Virus record (IMG/VR): IMGVR_UViG_3300029309_000339
Location: 1-24,279 of that record
DNA from: a virus
Direction: 5' to 3' (one strand)
Length of the DNA stretch: 24,279 nucleotides
Below the pieces are notes generated by a model. That model did not search any database. It was not told the origin of the DNA and saw only the letters and a list, made by a program, of their open reading frames with translations. Both the position numbers and the translations under genes were made by a program. Positions 8,596-16,289 of this stretch are shown here, in pieces. How positions within the stretch are numbered: the stretch's first letter is position 1; the number at the start of each line of letters is the position of its first letter.

Positions 8596-9071
8596 TATCT
8601 AACTAATCGTAATTGATGTAACGATTCCTTTTCGCTATCAGATACTGTTCCCCCACCATCTTCATCATATTCAACCCCGTCCCTTAAAATTGCTTGGAAC
8701 TCTTCTTCGTATCTGTCCCTATAAAAATCAATTTGTACTTGGAAAGTATCTTTGCCCTCGCCTGTGTCTGGATCGCGCCATTTAGTCAATATTGGATAAA
8801 TATATTTCCATAATGATAAATAAACGACTGATTGCGTCCATTGAGAAGTTGTCAATTTACTATTAGTCATTTCGACTGTAGTAATTTTTGTAATATCTTT
8901 ATATCTTACTTGATGTCTGTATCGCTCCCACCATTCCTCACGGATTCTACGAAGAACATCATTTTCTGCAAATTGTAATTGATCACCAAAATCAGTTACT
9001 CCAAAACCTAAAATATCTGGTTGAATCTTTTGCAAATTACTATTCGCAACTCCAAATAAAGTTGTTGCCAT
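8595..9071 (-). CDS. Head-tail adaptor/connector-like protein
   Basis: A 158-residue, largely helical protein with a Trp/Arg-rich segment (RRIREEWWERYRHQVRY) and a long C-terminal helix (FYRDRYEEEFQAILRDGVEY) ending in an acidic linker. Helical adaptors of this size attach below the portal ring, and the gene lies just where head-tail adaptors lie (after the capsid gene, before tail completion). The N-terminal NLQKIQPDILGFG suggests an extended arm. The sequence motif is not one I can name, so the assignment rests on order and secondary structure. It overlaps both neighbours by one base. Confidence 0.55.
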   Translation of the reverse strand: MATTLFGVANSNLQKIQPDILGFGVTDFGDQLQFAENDVLRRIREEWWERYRHQVRYKDITKITTVEMTNSKLTTSQWTQSVVYLSLWKYIYPILTKWRDPDTGEGKDTFQVQIDFYRDRYEEEFQAILRDGVEYDEDGGGTVSDSEKESLHQLRLVR

Positions 9072-9271
9072 TATTTAGATTTCTTTTTCTTTATAACTTT
9101 TTTAATAACTTTTTTTTCTTGTTTGATTGGTTTTACTATTTCTTTTTTTTCTGTATGTAAACTCCAGCCACGCTCAGTCCAAATTCTTACATTGTTTTCA
9201 TAATCAACTTTTTTTCTTTCAATGATTGAACCGGATTTATTATTAATCAGTTTTACTGTTTCAATACTCAT
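9071..9271 (-). CDS. Small lysine-rich protein downstream of the capsid gene
   Basis: A 66-residue protein starting MSIETVKLINNKSGSIIERK, with a short beta/Trp-containing core (VRIWTERGWSLHTE) and a lysine-rich tail (KKVIKKVIKKKKSK). Short proteins with such a core and a basic tail are common next to phage capsid genes; their function is not established. It follows the post-capsid hairpin and overlaps the adaptor gene by one base, so it heads the connector-tail block. Confidence 0.65.
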   Translation of the reverse strand: MSIETVKLINNKSGSIIERKKVDYENNVRIWTERGWSLHTEKKEIVKPIKQEKKVIKKVIKKKKSK

Positions 9272-9290
9272 AATAATTTTTTATATCAAA

Positions 9291-9315
9291 TAAGGGGCGG
9301 ATTGACCACCCCTTA
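9291..9315 (-). terminator. Hairpin after the major capsid gene
   Basis: TAAGGGG (9291-9297) pairs with CCCCTTA (9309-9315). GG/CC add two inner pairs across a single C-A mismatch, leaving the loop ATTGA. It lies in the only real gap (54 bases) in this part of the operon, just after the capsid stop. On the minus strand it is followed by TTTGATATAAAAAATT rather than a clean U-run, so it may be a partial terminator or an mRNA-stabilising 3-prime end. Confidence 0.55.
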
Positions 9316-9325
9316 ATTATGTTAT

Positions 9326-10165
9326 TTAGTTAGCTAAAGTATCTGCTGTTAATTTAACTCCGTATGAATCATGAAGTTCACCAACACCAAAAACTGCTGT
9401 TGCAACGATTTCGTCCGCACGAAGCGAAGCATCTCTTTGTGTTTCTATCTTTAGATCTTGCATCATCGCTAAACCTAATGCATCTTGACTAAAGACTGCT
9501 CCAATAGAATCATCAGAACCGTCAACAGAAATATTAGAGCTTTCAAAAATTTGAATACCTGCAATATTTCCTACAAAGCCACTTCTCATAGCTTCGTTAG
9601 CAAGTTCTGTATCTCTACCAACAAATGTATTTGTTAAAGATTTTTTAACATTAAAAATTTGTTTAGGGTGGAATACACCGTAATAAGGCCCAGGTGCTTT
9701 ATTAGTTTTTAATTCAGTTGCACATTCAAATAAATCTTGAACTGTTAATTCTGAACCTGCTCCAGGCCCTTTTTCAGTTGAGAATCCTGTGAAAAGTGCT
9801 GCTAGATCGCTATCAATCTTTGTTGCAATACCTTCACCGAATAATCTTCCTATGTCCGCAGCTACATTTCTAGACGCAGAATTTCTGGCTAAATCCGTTA
9901 GTGTGGTCATCACGCCAATTTCTGAAGCAGTAATTGTTACTGAACTTGGATTGACGGCAGTATTTGAAAGATCTGAAGCTTCACTAACAGCTGCTGCTGA
10001 TACAGTTGCATAAATCGGTACTTCAACTGATTTACCACCGCCTGCAATAGTGTAGTTTCGGACTAGACCTCTCATTATAGATTGTTCGCTCGCCACAAAT
10101 AAAGCTTCTTGTACGATTTCCGTATATAGCTCACTTATGGTGCTCGATGTTGTTTCGTTGGCCAT
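9326..10165 (-). CDS. Major capsid protein (HK97 fold)
   Basis: A 279-residue protein that begins MANETTSSTISELYTEIVQE. It has the helical spine and A-domain pattern of HK97-fold coat proteins: VEVPIYATVSAAAVSEASDL, a segment with KAPGPYYGVFHPKQIFNVKK, and FVGNIAGIQIFES. It has a strong ribosome site (AAGGAGTAAAATA), is preceded by the scaffold gene and followed by a hairpin, as expected for a high-copy product. No separate HK97-type prohead protease is seen nearby, so the coat is probably assembled on the separate scaffold gene product. Family call is firm; the sub-type is uncertain. Confidence 0.9.
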   Translation of the reverse strand: MANETTSSTISELYTEIVQEALFVASEQSIMRGLVRNYTIAGGGKSVEVPIYATVSAAAVSEASDLSNTAVNPSSVTITASEIGVMTTLTDLARNSASRNVAADIGRLFGEGIATKIDSDLAALFTGFSTEKGPGAGSELTVQDLFECATELKTNKAPGPYYGVFHPKQIFNVKKSLTNTFVGRDTELANEAMRSGFVGNIAGIQIFESSNISVDGSDDSIGAVFSQDALGLAMMQDLKIETQRDASLRADEIVATAVFGVGELHDSYGVKLTADTLAN

Positions 10166-10185
10166 TTTATTTTACTCCTTAATGG

Positions 10186-10902
10186 TTACTGTTTATTGTT
10201 AATAATCGTTGGACTTGAATCTCTTTGCTTTCTATATTCAGCATAGGTTTTTCTATCCGCTGGATTATTCATATCTAAATCACTCAAATTTTTAGGTTTA
10301 TTGAGCTCTGTCCTATCCACATTTGACACTGAGCCACTACCACTAGGAGTAGCAGTAACGAAGTGCGGGTTCTGTGTTAAAAACTCATTAACTAACTCGT
10401 CAGTAGTTAAAAGTTCCCCCTTACTGTTATATCTAGCTATACCGTTTTTATCAATAATTTCAACCCCTCCTGTGTCATTGAGTTTTAAATTATTTTTTAA
10501 TAATTCAACGACTTGATCTGGATTGATAGCTCGATTTTTAGAAGCGGAAGAAAGTAAAGCTTTATTAATTTTAATATCTTTAAGTTCACTTTCCAAACTT
10601 CCAATCTTTTTTCCGTATTCTTCGGATTTTTCTTTTAATATTTGTTCGAATTCACCCTTTTGTATTTTTTGTTTTTCTTCAATTTCTCTTGTTGATTTGA
10701 CTGCATTGATAGCAGTATCTAAATCTTCAACATCTAATTTTTTATAAATTGAAGCTCTCTCTTTAGCCAATCGTTGTTTGACTATATTGTTAACATCATC
10801 TTCTGAAAATGTATTTGTATTAACAGTTTCAGTTGTTTGTTCTTTAGGTTGCTCTTCAACCTTTGTTTCCGTAGTTTGTTCTACTTGATTTTCTTCTGCC
10901 AT
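10186..10902 (-). CDS. Capsid scaffold protein
   Basis: A 238-residue, highly charged, Glu/Lys/Gln-rich protein. The N-terminal 30 residues are Thr/Glu-rich and look disordered. A helical segment (DDVNNIVKQRLAKERASIYK) leads into a long coiled coil (about 70-115), and the C-terminal half is Asn/Ser-rich. This is the usual make-up of phage scaffold proteins, which guide shell assembly and then leave. It lies immediately upstream of the coat gene with a 20-base gap. No Ser-His protease motif is apparent. Confidence 0.8.
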   Translation of the reverse strand: MAEENQVEQTTETKVEEQPKEQTTETVNTNTFSEDDVNNIVKQRLAKERASIYKKLDVEDLDTAINAVKSTREIEEKQKIQKGEFEQILKEKSEEYGKKIGSLESELKDIKINKALLSSASKNRAINPDQVVELLKNNLKLNDTGGVEIIDKNGIARYNSKGELLTTDELVNEFLTQNPHFVTATPSGSGSVSNVDRTELNKPKNLSDLDMNNPADRKTYAEYRKQRDSSPTIINNKQ

Positions 10903-10915
10903 TTAATACTCCCTG

Positions 10916-11824
10916 TTATATAGACCAATCTGGATCAGTTGGAATCCAAGTATGTCGGCAACGATATCCACCTCGAACTATAAAAGGATCGCCTGGACTT
11001 TTGCCTTTCCACCCCTCAGAATTCCACTTCTCTCGGATTTCATCTTCGGTTAGTCTATTGTTTAGCATATCTCTACAAAATTGTCTAGAATCCCTTATTA
11101 ATGTCCCTGTGTAGATAAAATGAGTTAGTCCTGCGTCTTTTGCTTTTTTGATTGTGAATTGTCCATGAAATTGCATAACTGAATCATGTGCTATTTGACT
11201 AGCATATCTTCTTAAATTATTTCCTGCACGATCCGCAGCATATTGAGTTTGTAATTTTCTTATTGCTTCATTTACTCTTTTTTCCATTTTAGGATCAAAT
11301 TTATTTTCATTAATAAAATCAACAAGTTCGTTTATTTCTGCGGTATTTGATTGTTGGTATACTCCGTTGATATGTCCTCTAATATTAGAAACCATATCGT
11401 TAAAAGGTCTGCCAGCTATTACACTTTGATATACTTCATCATTTATTACTTTAAGAAATCTTTCAGCAATATCTTCAAATCCTTGAAATGTTTGTGTTTT
11501 CAATAAATCTATAGTCGTTAGATCAACTTGTGTAAGTCCACGAAAACTAGCAGGAATAGGCATTTTTCCAAAAGTATCTAATACAACTTTTGCAATTTTA
11601 TTATATTCTTCATTAATAATGATATCAGCTTCTTGTAAGAATGTTTCTTGAATAGCTCTTCTTAATTGTGGTTGTAAGGCTATTGCTAGTCTAATATCTG
11701 TTTGATCTAAATTCCCTTTGAAACCTGTTGTAACTGTATTAACGACATCTTCCTCTAATCTATATAAAACATTTAATATTCGTTCTTCGTGTTGATCAGC
11801 TAATTGATCTAAAATTTTGGACAT
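10916..11824 (-). CDS. Minor head protein, Mu F-like / SPP1 gp7-like
   Basis: A 302-residue, mostly helical protein whose C-terminal domain carries the typical Mu F-like pattern. YTGTLIRDSRQFCRDM (about 238-253, D245, C250) is followed by a GDPFIVRGGYRCRHTW segment (RCRH at 288-291). Mu F-like proteins are bound to the portal, present in few copies in the head and sometimes sent into the cell with the DNA. No toxin or protease domain is fused to it here. The gene lies between the basic-protein cluster and scaffold, three bases after the 92-residue gene. Confidence 0.82.
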   Translation of the reverse strand: MSKILDQLADQHEERILNVLYRLEEDVVNTVTTGFKGNLDQTDIRLAIALQPQLRRAIQETFLQEADIIINEEYNKIAKVVLDTFGKMPIPASFRGLTQVDLTTIDLLKTQTFQGFEDIAERFLKVINDEVYQSVIAGRPFNDMVSNIRGHINGVYQQSNTAEINELVDFINENKFDPKMEKRVNEAIRKLQTQYAADRAGNNLRRYASQIAHDSVMQFHGQFTIKKAKDAGLTHFIYTGTLIRDSRQFCRDMLNNRLTEDEIREKWNSEGWKGKSPGDPFIVRGGYRCRHTWIPTDPDWSI

Positions 11825-11827
11825 AAA

Positions 11828-12106
11828 TTATAATGGAAAATTTTTCTTCCATGCTCTTATTGACCAATATGCAGGACTCAAAGTTTTTTGTCCTTTTACT
11901 TGTTTTAAAACTCCACCCATTCTTGCAAGAAATGATCTTTGTCGTGCAGGAATATTTTTCTTAATTGACATATTAGGATCACCAAAACGAACTTTTTTAA
12001 CATTATTTGTTTTTTTATCTTTTACATAAACTGCAAATTTTTTAGATTGTCCAGGAGTCCTAAATGGTTTTCCTAATTTAACTTTTCTTCCTTGATAAGT
12101 TGCCAT
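11828..12106 (-). CDS. Small basic protein with RFGDPNMSIKK motif (92 aa)
   Basis: A 92-residue Lys/Arg-rich protein. It has an N-terminal strand region (FAVYVKDKKTNNVKKVRFGD), then PNMSIKKNIPARQRSFLAR, and ends with SPAYWSIRAWKKNF. I recognise this motif set from marine phage genomes, where it occurs alone or next to head genes. A function is not established to my knowledge. Its ATG overlaps the stop of the next upstream tiny gene (TAATG), placing it in the coupled set of four basic genes between portal and Mu F-like protein. A role in the head (DNA or portal binding) is inference. Confidence 0.75.
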   Translation of the reverse strand: MATYQGRKVKLGKPFRTPGQSKKFAVYVKDKKTNNVKKVRFGDPNMSIKKNIPARQRSFLARMGGVLKQVKGQKTLSPAYWSIRAWKKNFPL

Positions 12107-12270
12107 TAAGCTGGCCCTCCGTATTTTTTACTTTTTACTTTCTTTCCTTTAAATTTACCGGATTTACGAGCAACTAATCCTCTAGCTATTGCTGAGGACA
12201 TTTCCGTTGATCCTAATCTTTTTTTTTGTCTTAATTTTTTTTTCAATAAAGATAAACTAGGAGCACTCAT
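12106..12270 (-). CDS. Tiny basic protein (54 aa)
   Basis: An ATG at 12270 within an ATGA overlap with the upstream gene opens 54 codons ending TAA at 12108-12106, which overlaps the next ATG. The protein starts MSAPSLSLLKKKLRQKKRLG, has a helix STEMSSAIARGLVARK and a basic tail (KFKGKKVKSKKYGG). About a third of its residues are Lys or Arg. The exact overlaps on both sides leave little doubt that it is a gene. Function unknown; nucleic-acid binding is suggested only by charge. Confidence 0.75.
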   Translation of the reverse strand: MSAPSLSLLKKKLRQKKRLGSTEMSSAIARGLVARKSGKFKGKKVKSKKYGGPA

Positions 12271-12533
12271 TTTTTTCGTTTTCTTTTACTTGCTCTAGCT
12301 ATTAAATCCTTATCAAAAGTTCCAGATCTACCACGACTAATTAATTTGTTTACTCTAGCCATAGCCCATGCAGCCATAGGAACTCGTCTACTTCCACCTG
12401 ATAAAAATGCTCCTTGTCCTCTACGATATGAAGCTTTCAGATCTGCCAGATTAAATAATTTTGATTTTTTTGCTTTTGCTTTTAATGTTCTTAAAGTTGA
12501 AGCTGATAAAGGTTTTCTAAATTTTCTAGCCAT
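12267..12533 (-). CDS. Small basic protein with SASTLRTLKAKAKKSK motif (88 aa)
   Basis: An 88-residue protein. A helical start (SASTLRTLKAKAKKSKLF) is followed by NLADLKASYRRGQGAFLSGG, VPMAAWAMARVNKLIS and a basic C-terminus (RASKRKRKK). The RRGQGA--SGG--VPMAAWAMARVN block is one I recognise from many aquatic phage proteins (a DUF5824-type domain, though I am not certain of the number). The conserved Trp and Arg residues suggest a defined fold, not a simple polycation. The stop overlaps the next start as ATGA, and its start overlaps the stop of the 64-residue gene by one base. Confidence 0.75.
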   Translation of the reverse strand: MARKFRKPLSASTLRTLKAKAKKSKLFNLADLKASYRRGQGAFLSGGSRRVPMAAWAMARVNKLISRGRSGTFDKDLIARASKRKRKK

Positions 12534-12727
12534 TATGCTTTTGTTCTACTCCTTAATAATCCTCTAGGAATAAATCCACCGGATTTATAGATAGATGAAA
12601 CTCTTTTGATAAGATTAGCTCTTCTAGTTTTTCTTGATCCTTTTAATCCAGATAGATATTTTTTTGGAACATCTGTATCTTTATCTCTAGGAACTTTTCT
12701 AACTCGTTTCTTCTTCTTCTTCGCCAT
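12533..12727 (-). CDS. Small basic protein overlapping the portal 3-prime end (64 aa)
   Basis: A 64-residue protein starting MAKKKKKRVRKVPRDKDTDV, then PKKYLSGLKGSRKTRRANLI and a final RGLLRSRTKA. It is very rich in Lys and Arg with a short ordered core (KYLSGLKG). The first 29 bases overlap the end of the portal gene in another frame, where the same GAA repeats encode the portal's acidic tail. It leads the set of four coupled basic genes. Function is not known; it may bind portal or DNA. Confidence 0.7.
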   Translation of the reverse strand: MAKKKKKRVRKVPRDKDTDVPKKYLSGLKGSRKTRRANLIKRVSSIYKSGGFIPRGLLRSRTKA

Positions 12728-14129
12728 TTACTGTTTGTCCCTCTACTTCAGTTGTTTGAAATTGCCCTCTAACAGTTCTAGTCAAATCTATTTCATCATT
12801 AATTCTTTTAATCATTTCATTATCATCAATGACTGCTTCTGCTATTTGTTTATCTAATTCTTTATTGAATGTTTCTGATTTGATTCCACTAGATTTAGCC
12901 ATTTGTAGATATTGTAAATCATTTGCCCAATCTCTAATATCAAAAGTATCTGGATAATCTACTGATCCGTCCCAATCTCTATCCTGCCATTTTGCAAATA
13001 AACCCCAGATATGTTCCTCTGCATTTTCTAGATAATCTGCTTTTTCTGATAATCTTGCGTTCAATAATTGGAATTCTGTTTGTAATGCAATACCGCTAGC
13101 AATCTGTTGCCCTGTTGCTCTTACTGATCCCATGTGAGTTATTCTATCTATTGCGTCTACTTTCATTTGAATACATTTCATTATGCCGTCTAAATTTTGT
13201 CCACTAGGTTGAATAATATACGGTTTCAAATCTGCTTGCATATCTTCCGGTATTTCAATAATTGATCCAGCTCCTGCACTAGCTTCGACATTTGGAGTTT
13301 TTACTAATGAGGGGTGATTTGCTAATCTAATTAGCTGTTCTTTTTCAGAATAATCGTTGTAGATTGACTGTTGTAAATATGCAACATCTGCAAGATCGCT
13401 GATTCCTATTGGTCTTTTTGCTCCCCTTAAATTATAAACATTTACTGCAGGAATTTTTCCTATTGGATTTGGAATTTCTTCTAATAGTTTTGCTTCACCT
13501 TCTGCATATTCTTTTTCGTATTCTTCTACTTCGAAAGTTGAAATAGTTTCTTCAGTAAACACTTTTAATATTGCTCTATCTTCATTTATATCTTCAACTA
13601 AAACTAAATAATCTAGATAAAATCTTCCGCTTGCAGCTCTTCTATAATTCCAATTTACAACATTTTCTGGAGTATATATTGAAATATACGGTCTAATATC
13701 TTGTTGTAATTCTTCTGCTCTAGTCTTAAAATTTGTTTGTGGTTTATCTACTATAACCCAACAATTTCCATAGATACTTGCGTTCATTTGAACTTCACGC
13801 ATTACTGTATCAAAATTTCTTCCGTCTAAATCTGCGTCTGCTATAAATGATTCTAACTGTGGATCACCGTCTAAACTTCCATAATCTCTTGTCGGAGGAA
13901 CTCTAAATAAAAAACTTGTGTAGATCTGAACTACATTTTTACAATGATTATCTAATGGAGCATGTCTTACTCTTTGATCAAATTCTTCCGGTGTTTCCAG
14001 GATATATCTATGTAAATAATATCCATTTTTATAATCGTTTCCGCCAAGATAACTTCTTATATAGAATTCCCAATTAGCAATATTTGCATTCCATAATCTA
14101 TGTTTTTGAGTTAAAATTTTTCTATCCAT
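12699..14129 (-). CDS. Portal protein
   Basis: A 476-residue protein beginning MDRKILTQKHRLWNANIANW. An N-terminal helical wing (RHAPLDNHCKNVVQIYTSFL) leads to beta strands around YGNCWVIVDKPQT, a stem region with GISDLADVAYLQQSIYND, and a long helix with GLFAKWQDRDWDG. This matches portal proteins of the SPP1 gp6/DUF4055-like group. Portals form the dodecameric ring for DNA passage at one capsid vertex and bind the terminase. The C-terminus is acidic (GEEEEETS). The ATG overlaps the terL stop by one base, and the order terL-portal-Mu F-like-scaffold-coat is standard. Confidence 0.88.
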   Translation of the reverse strand: MDRKILTQKHRLWNANIANWEFYIRSYLGGNDYKNGYYLHRYILETPEEFDQRVRHAPLDNHCKNVVQIYTSFLFRVPPTRDYGSLDGDPQLESFIADADLDGRNFDTVMREVQMNASIYGNCWVIVDKPQTNFKTRAEELQQDIRPYISIYTPENVVNWNYRRAASGRFYLDYLVLVEDINEDRAILKVFTEETISTFEVEEYEKEYAEGEAKLLEEIPNPIGKIPAVNVYNLRGAKRPIGISDLADVAYLQQSIYNDYSEKEQLIRLANHPSLVKTPNVEASAGAGSIIEIPEDMQADLKPYIIQPSGQNLDGIMKCIQMKVDAIDRITHMGSVRATGQQIASGIALQTEFQLLNARLSEKADYLENAEEHIWGLFAKWQDRDWDGSVDYPDTFDIRDWANDLQYLQMAKSSGIKSETFNKELDKQIAEAVIDDNEMIKRINDEIDLTRTVRGQFQTTEVEGQTVNGEEEEETS

Positions 14130-15343
14130 TAACTAAACCTTTGTGGTGGACTAGGATTAAAATCCCTCCTTAATGGATAATTATATTCTACTAAATATCC
14201 TAATGCGTCGTTCATATGATCATAGCCACTATCTTTATCTGGTATATGTGTTCCCTCTTTGTATATTTGTCTTTCTATGCTTTTTATTACATTTTTGCAA
14301 GAATTTAGAATGAACAAACTATTTTGTCCTTTTACATTTTTTAATTTTGAATTTACTGCGTTTATTCTATCTCTTACTAATGGAGCTTTATTTCTACATC
14401 TAACTTCGAAACCTGCATTTTTTAATATTGCTAAATCAGTCATTCCACCAGCAGAAGTTTTGCGTTGTCTAGCGCTCGGATCGGGGTAAATAATAATTTT
14501 TTTATTATATCGTGTTTTTATTTCATCAACCATTTCATTTGTATTGCTACTATAGATTTGTATTTCATCTATAACAATAATAATATCATTTTCTATTACA
14601 GAAACAACAGCACACATGGGTTCCACATTAAAATCTAAACCAATATGATAAGTTAGATGATTGTTACGAAATGTTTCAATAATATTCTTTTCTCTATTAA
14701 AATTATAATAAATCATTCCAGAATAATTAACAAAAGTTGCTTCATATTCTTGTTGAAAAGTTCTTAAATCTAAATCATCTTTTGCTTGTTCTATTTCTTC
14801 TTTTGATACTTGCTCGCCCTCTAGTGTTGTATATTTGAATGATTGCCAATCTTTATTAGTTTCGCCTAATTTATACAATTCATATGACCAATTTCCAAAA
14901 CCTCTAGGACTACCGCAAAATAATGCATGTCCTTGTGTATCAGATAATGTCGGTCTTAAAACTTCGTACCATGCTTGTTTATGAATATCTGCGAATTCGT
15001 CCATAACTAAGAAATCTAGACCTATTCCACGCAAGCTATTTTCATTATCTGCTCCTCGTAATGATATTCTAGAATTATTTCTCAATACAATTGTTAGATC
15101 ACTATTATTTATAGATTTTACCCATTTATGTTTAATTAACTTATCTTTTAATTCATTCCAACAAATTGATTTTGCTTGTCTATAACTAGGAGCTACATAC
15201 CAGACTTTTTTATTACTATATCTAGCAAATTTAGCTAATTCATTTATGGCTAAATATGTTTTTCCAAATCTTCGTCCTGTAATAAGTACACGAAATCTTG
15301 ATGTATTTGTTATGACTTCTTTTTGAGGTTTCGATAAAGGCAT
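14129..15343 (-). CDS. terL: Terminase large subunit
   Basis: A 404-residue packaging motor. The ATPase domain has Walker A GRRFGKT (23-29), the Q-like/adenine region near RFRVLIT, Walker B FLVMDE (111-116) and a coupling motif FCGSPRGFG (142-150). The nuclease domain (RNase H-like) shows GLDFNVEP (D237), IYPDPSA (D288) and GYDHMNDALGY (D375/D379). It cuts concatemers and pumps DNA through the portal. It begins directly after the TAG of the methyltransferase-like gene, so it is likely translated by coupling. The small-subunit gene lies one gene upstream. Confidence 0.96.
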   Translation of the reverse strand: MPLSKPQKEVITNTSRFRVLITGRRFGKTYLAINELAKFARYSNKKVWYVAPSYRQAKSICWNELKDKLIKHKWVKSINNSDLTIVLRNNSRISLRGADNENSLRGIGLDFLVMDEFADIHKQAWYEVLRPTLSDTQGHALFCGSPRGFGNWSYELYKLGETNKDWQSFKYTTLEGEQVSKEEIEQAKDDLDLRTFQQEYEATFVNYSGMIYYNFNREKNIIETFRNNHLTYHIGLDFNVEPMCAVVSVIENDIIIVIDEIQIYSSNTNEMVDEIKTRYNKKIIIYPDPSARQRKTSAGGMTDLAILKNAGFEVRCRNKAPLVRDRINAVNSKLKNVKGQNSLFILNSCKNVIKSIERQIYKEGTHIPDKDSGYDHMNDALGYLVEYNYPLRRDFNPSPPQRFS

Positions 15344-15931
15344 CTATCCCCATTGATCGGCCATAGCATCAGCGATTCCTTGATAAGTAATGCTTTTTAG
15401 AGAATATCCTCCAGGATTTCGTTTAGTAGACCATAGATCAAATTTTTTATATGGTGGATTGATAAATTTTGTTTGTTTCAGAATTGGCAAATTTTTTAAC
15501 CATAAACAAACATCTTTATTATATTCATGTCCAAACATAAAAGGTCTTGCTATCTGATCTGGTTTCCTAAATTTAGAATTTATATATCCAACAGGATTTT
15601 CTACACAAACTCTATTAGCATAAGAAAAAAAAGATAATGCAAAATTGTAAGCTTTTTCTCTTTCTTCAAAAAAAATTTTAGTAATATGTGGTCTATCTTT
15701 TCTAGCTGCATTACTTCTCATAGCTGAACAAAGCCATGTACATGGAGGGTGGGCTATTATCAAATCCCATTCTTTATTTAGATAATTTTGAACTTTGTCT
15801 GTATAATGATATTTAGAATTATTAATATCTGGTAGAATATCACATGAATAAGCCTCATGCCCTTTTTTTCTAAAAGCTTCCCTTACTACTCCAGAAAATT
15901 CACAAGCAACTAAAACTTTTAATTTAGTCAT
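15344..15931 (-). CDS. Compact C5-cytosine methyltransferase-like protein
   Basis: A 195-residue protein with the core order of C5-MTases. Motif I-like VLVACEFSGVVREAF (6-20) is followed by an acidic strand end (CDILPD), the catalytic motif IV HPPCTWL (C64), a motif VI variant VENP (110-113), a QIARPFMFG block (126-134) and a terminal YQGIADAMADQW resembling motif X. It is shorter than normal C5-MTases (usually above 300 residues) and has almost no room for a target-recognition domain. It lies between terS and terL, overlapping terS by eight bases and abutting terL. It could methylate DNA to evade restriction; sequence specificity and even a DNA substrate are unproven. Confidence 0.7.
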   Translation of the reverse strand: MTKLKVLVACEFSGVVREAFRKKGHEAYSCDILPDINNSKYHYTDKVQNYLNKEWDLIIAHPPCTWLCSAMRSNAARKDRPHITKIFFEEREKAYNFALSFFSYANRVCVENPVGYINSKFRKPDQIARPFMFGHEYNKDVCLWLKNLPILKQTKFINPPYKKFDLWSTKRNPGGYSLKSITYQGIADAMADQWG

Positions 15932-16229
15932 ATGACCATTGTAAAGGTTCTTCCGTTTGACTTGATTCTATTGTGTCCTGTTGTCCTAAAATATTCTTAC
16001 CTAGAAATATAAGCATCGCTACATTCCCTTTATCTGCTGCTTTCCATTGTAATTGTCTCAGTCTTATTTTTCCATTTACTCTTCCTTTTGTAAGAAATTC
16101 CGAATAACTCTTTTCTATAAGATCTGGACTACATCCAAAAAACTCGCCTATTTCCTTATTTGTACAACCGAATTGAGCTAATTTGATTACTTGATCAGTA
16201 TCTATTTTATATTTTTTAGGTCTTGCCAT
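15924..16229 (-). CDS. terS: Terminase small subunit-like HTH protein
   Basis: A 101-residue protein with an N-terminal basic arm (MARPKKYK) and a helix-turn-helix (about 12-40: VIKLAQFGCTNKEIGEFFGC). The following segment, GKIRLRQLQWKAADKGNVAM then FLGKNILGQ, is a familiar terminase small-subunit pattern. It recognises phage DNA and loads the large subunit. Its ATG has a fair ribosome site (AGAGGATTGA). It follows the only notable gap in the packaging region and may head the late transcript. Confidence 0.78.
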   Translation of the reverse strand: MARPKKYKIDTDQVIKLAQFGCTNKEIGEFFGCSPDLIEKSYSEFLTKGRVNGKIRLRQLQWKAADKGNVAMLIFLGKNILGQQDTIESSQTEEPLQWSYD

Positions 16230-16248
16230 TCAATCCTCTTTCCCCTTG

Positions 16249-16254
16249 AGTATA
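16249..16254 (-). promoter_or_regulatory. Candidate -10 box upstream of terS
   Basis: Minus-strand TATACT lies 20 bases before the terS start, in a 60-base gap that also holds a run of nine A residues. No good TTGACA-like -35 element is seen at 16-18 bases. It may be a late promoter that starts transcription of the packaging and structural genes. AT-rich DNA gives many such boxes by chance. Confidence 0.25.
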
Positions 16255-16289
16255 GGTAATTTTTTTTTAGCAGACTTTTTATAATAAAT

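Noticed and set aside
12606-12857. Plus-strand frame opposite portal end and the 64-residue basic gene
   Set aside because: Its Phe-rich run is the complement of the GAA/Lys repeat; no ribosome site.
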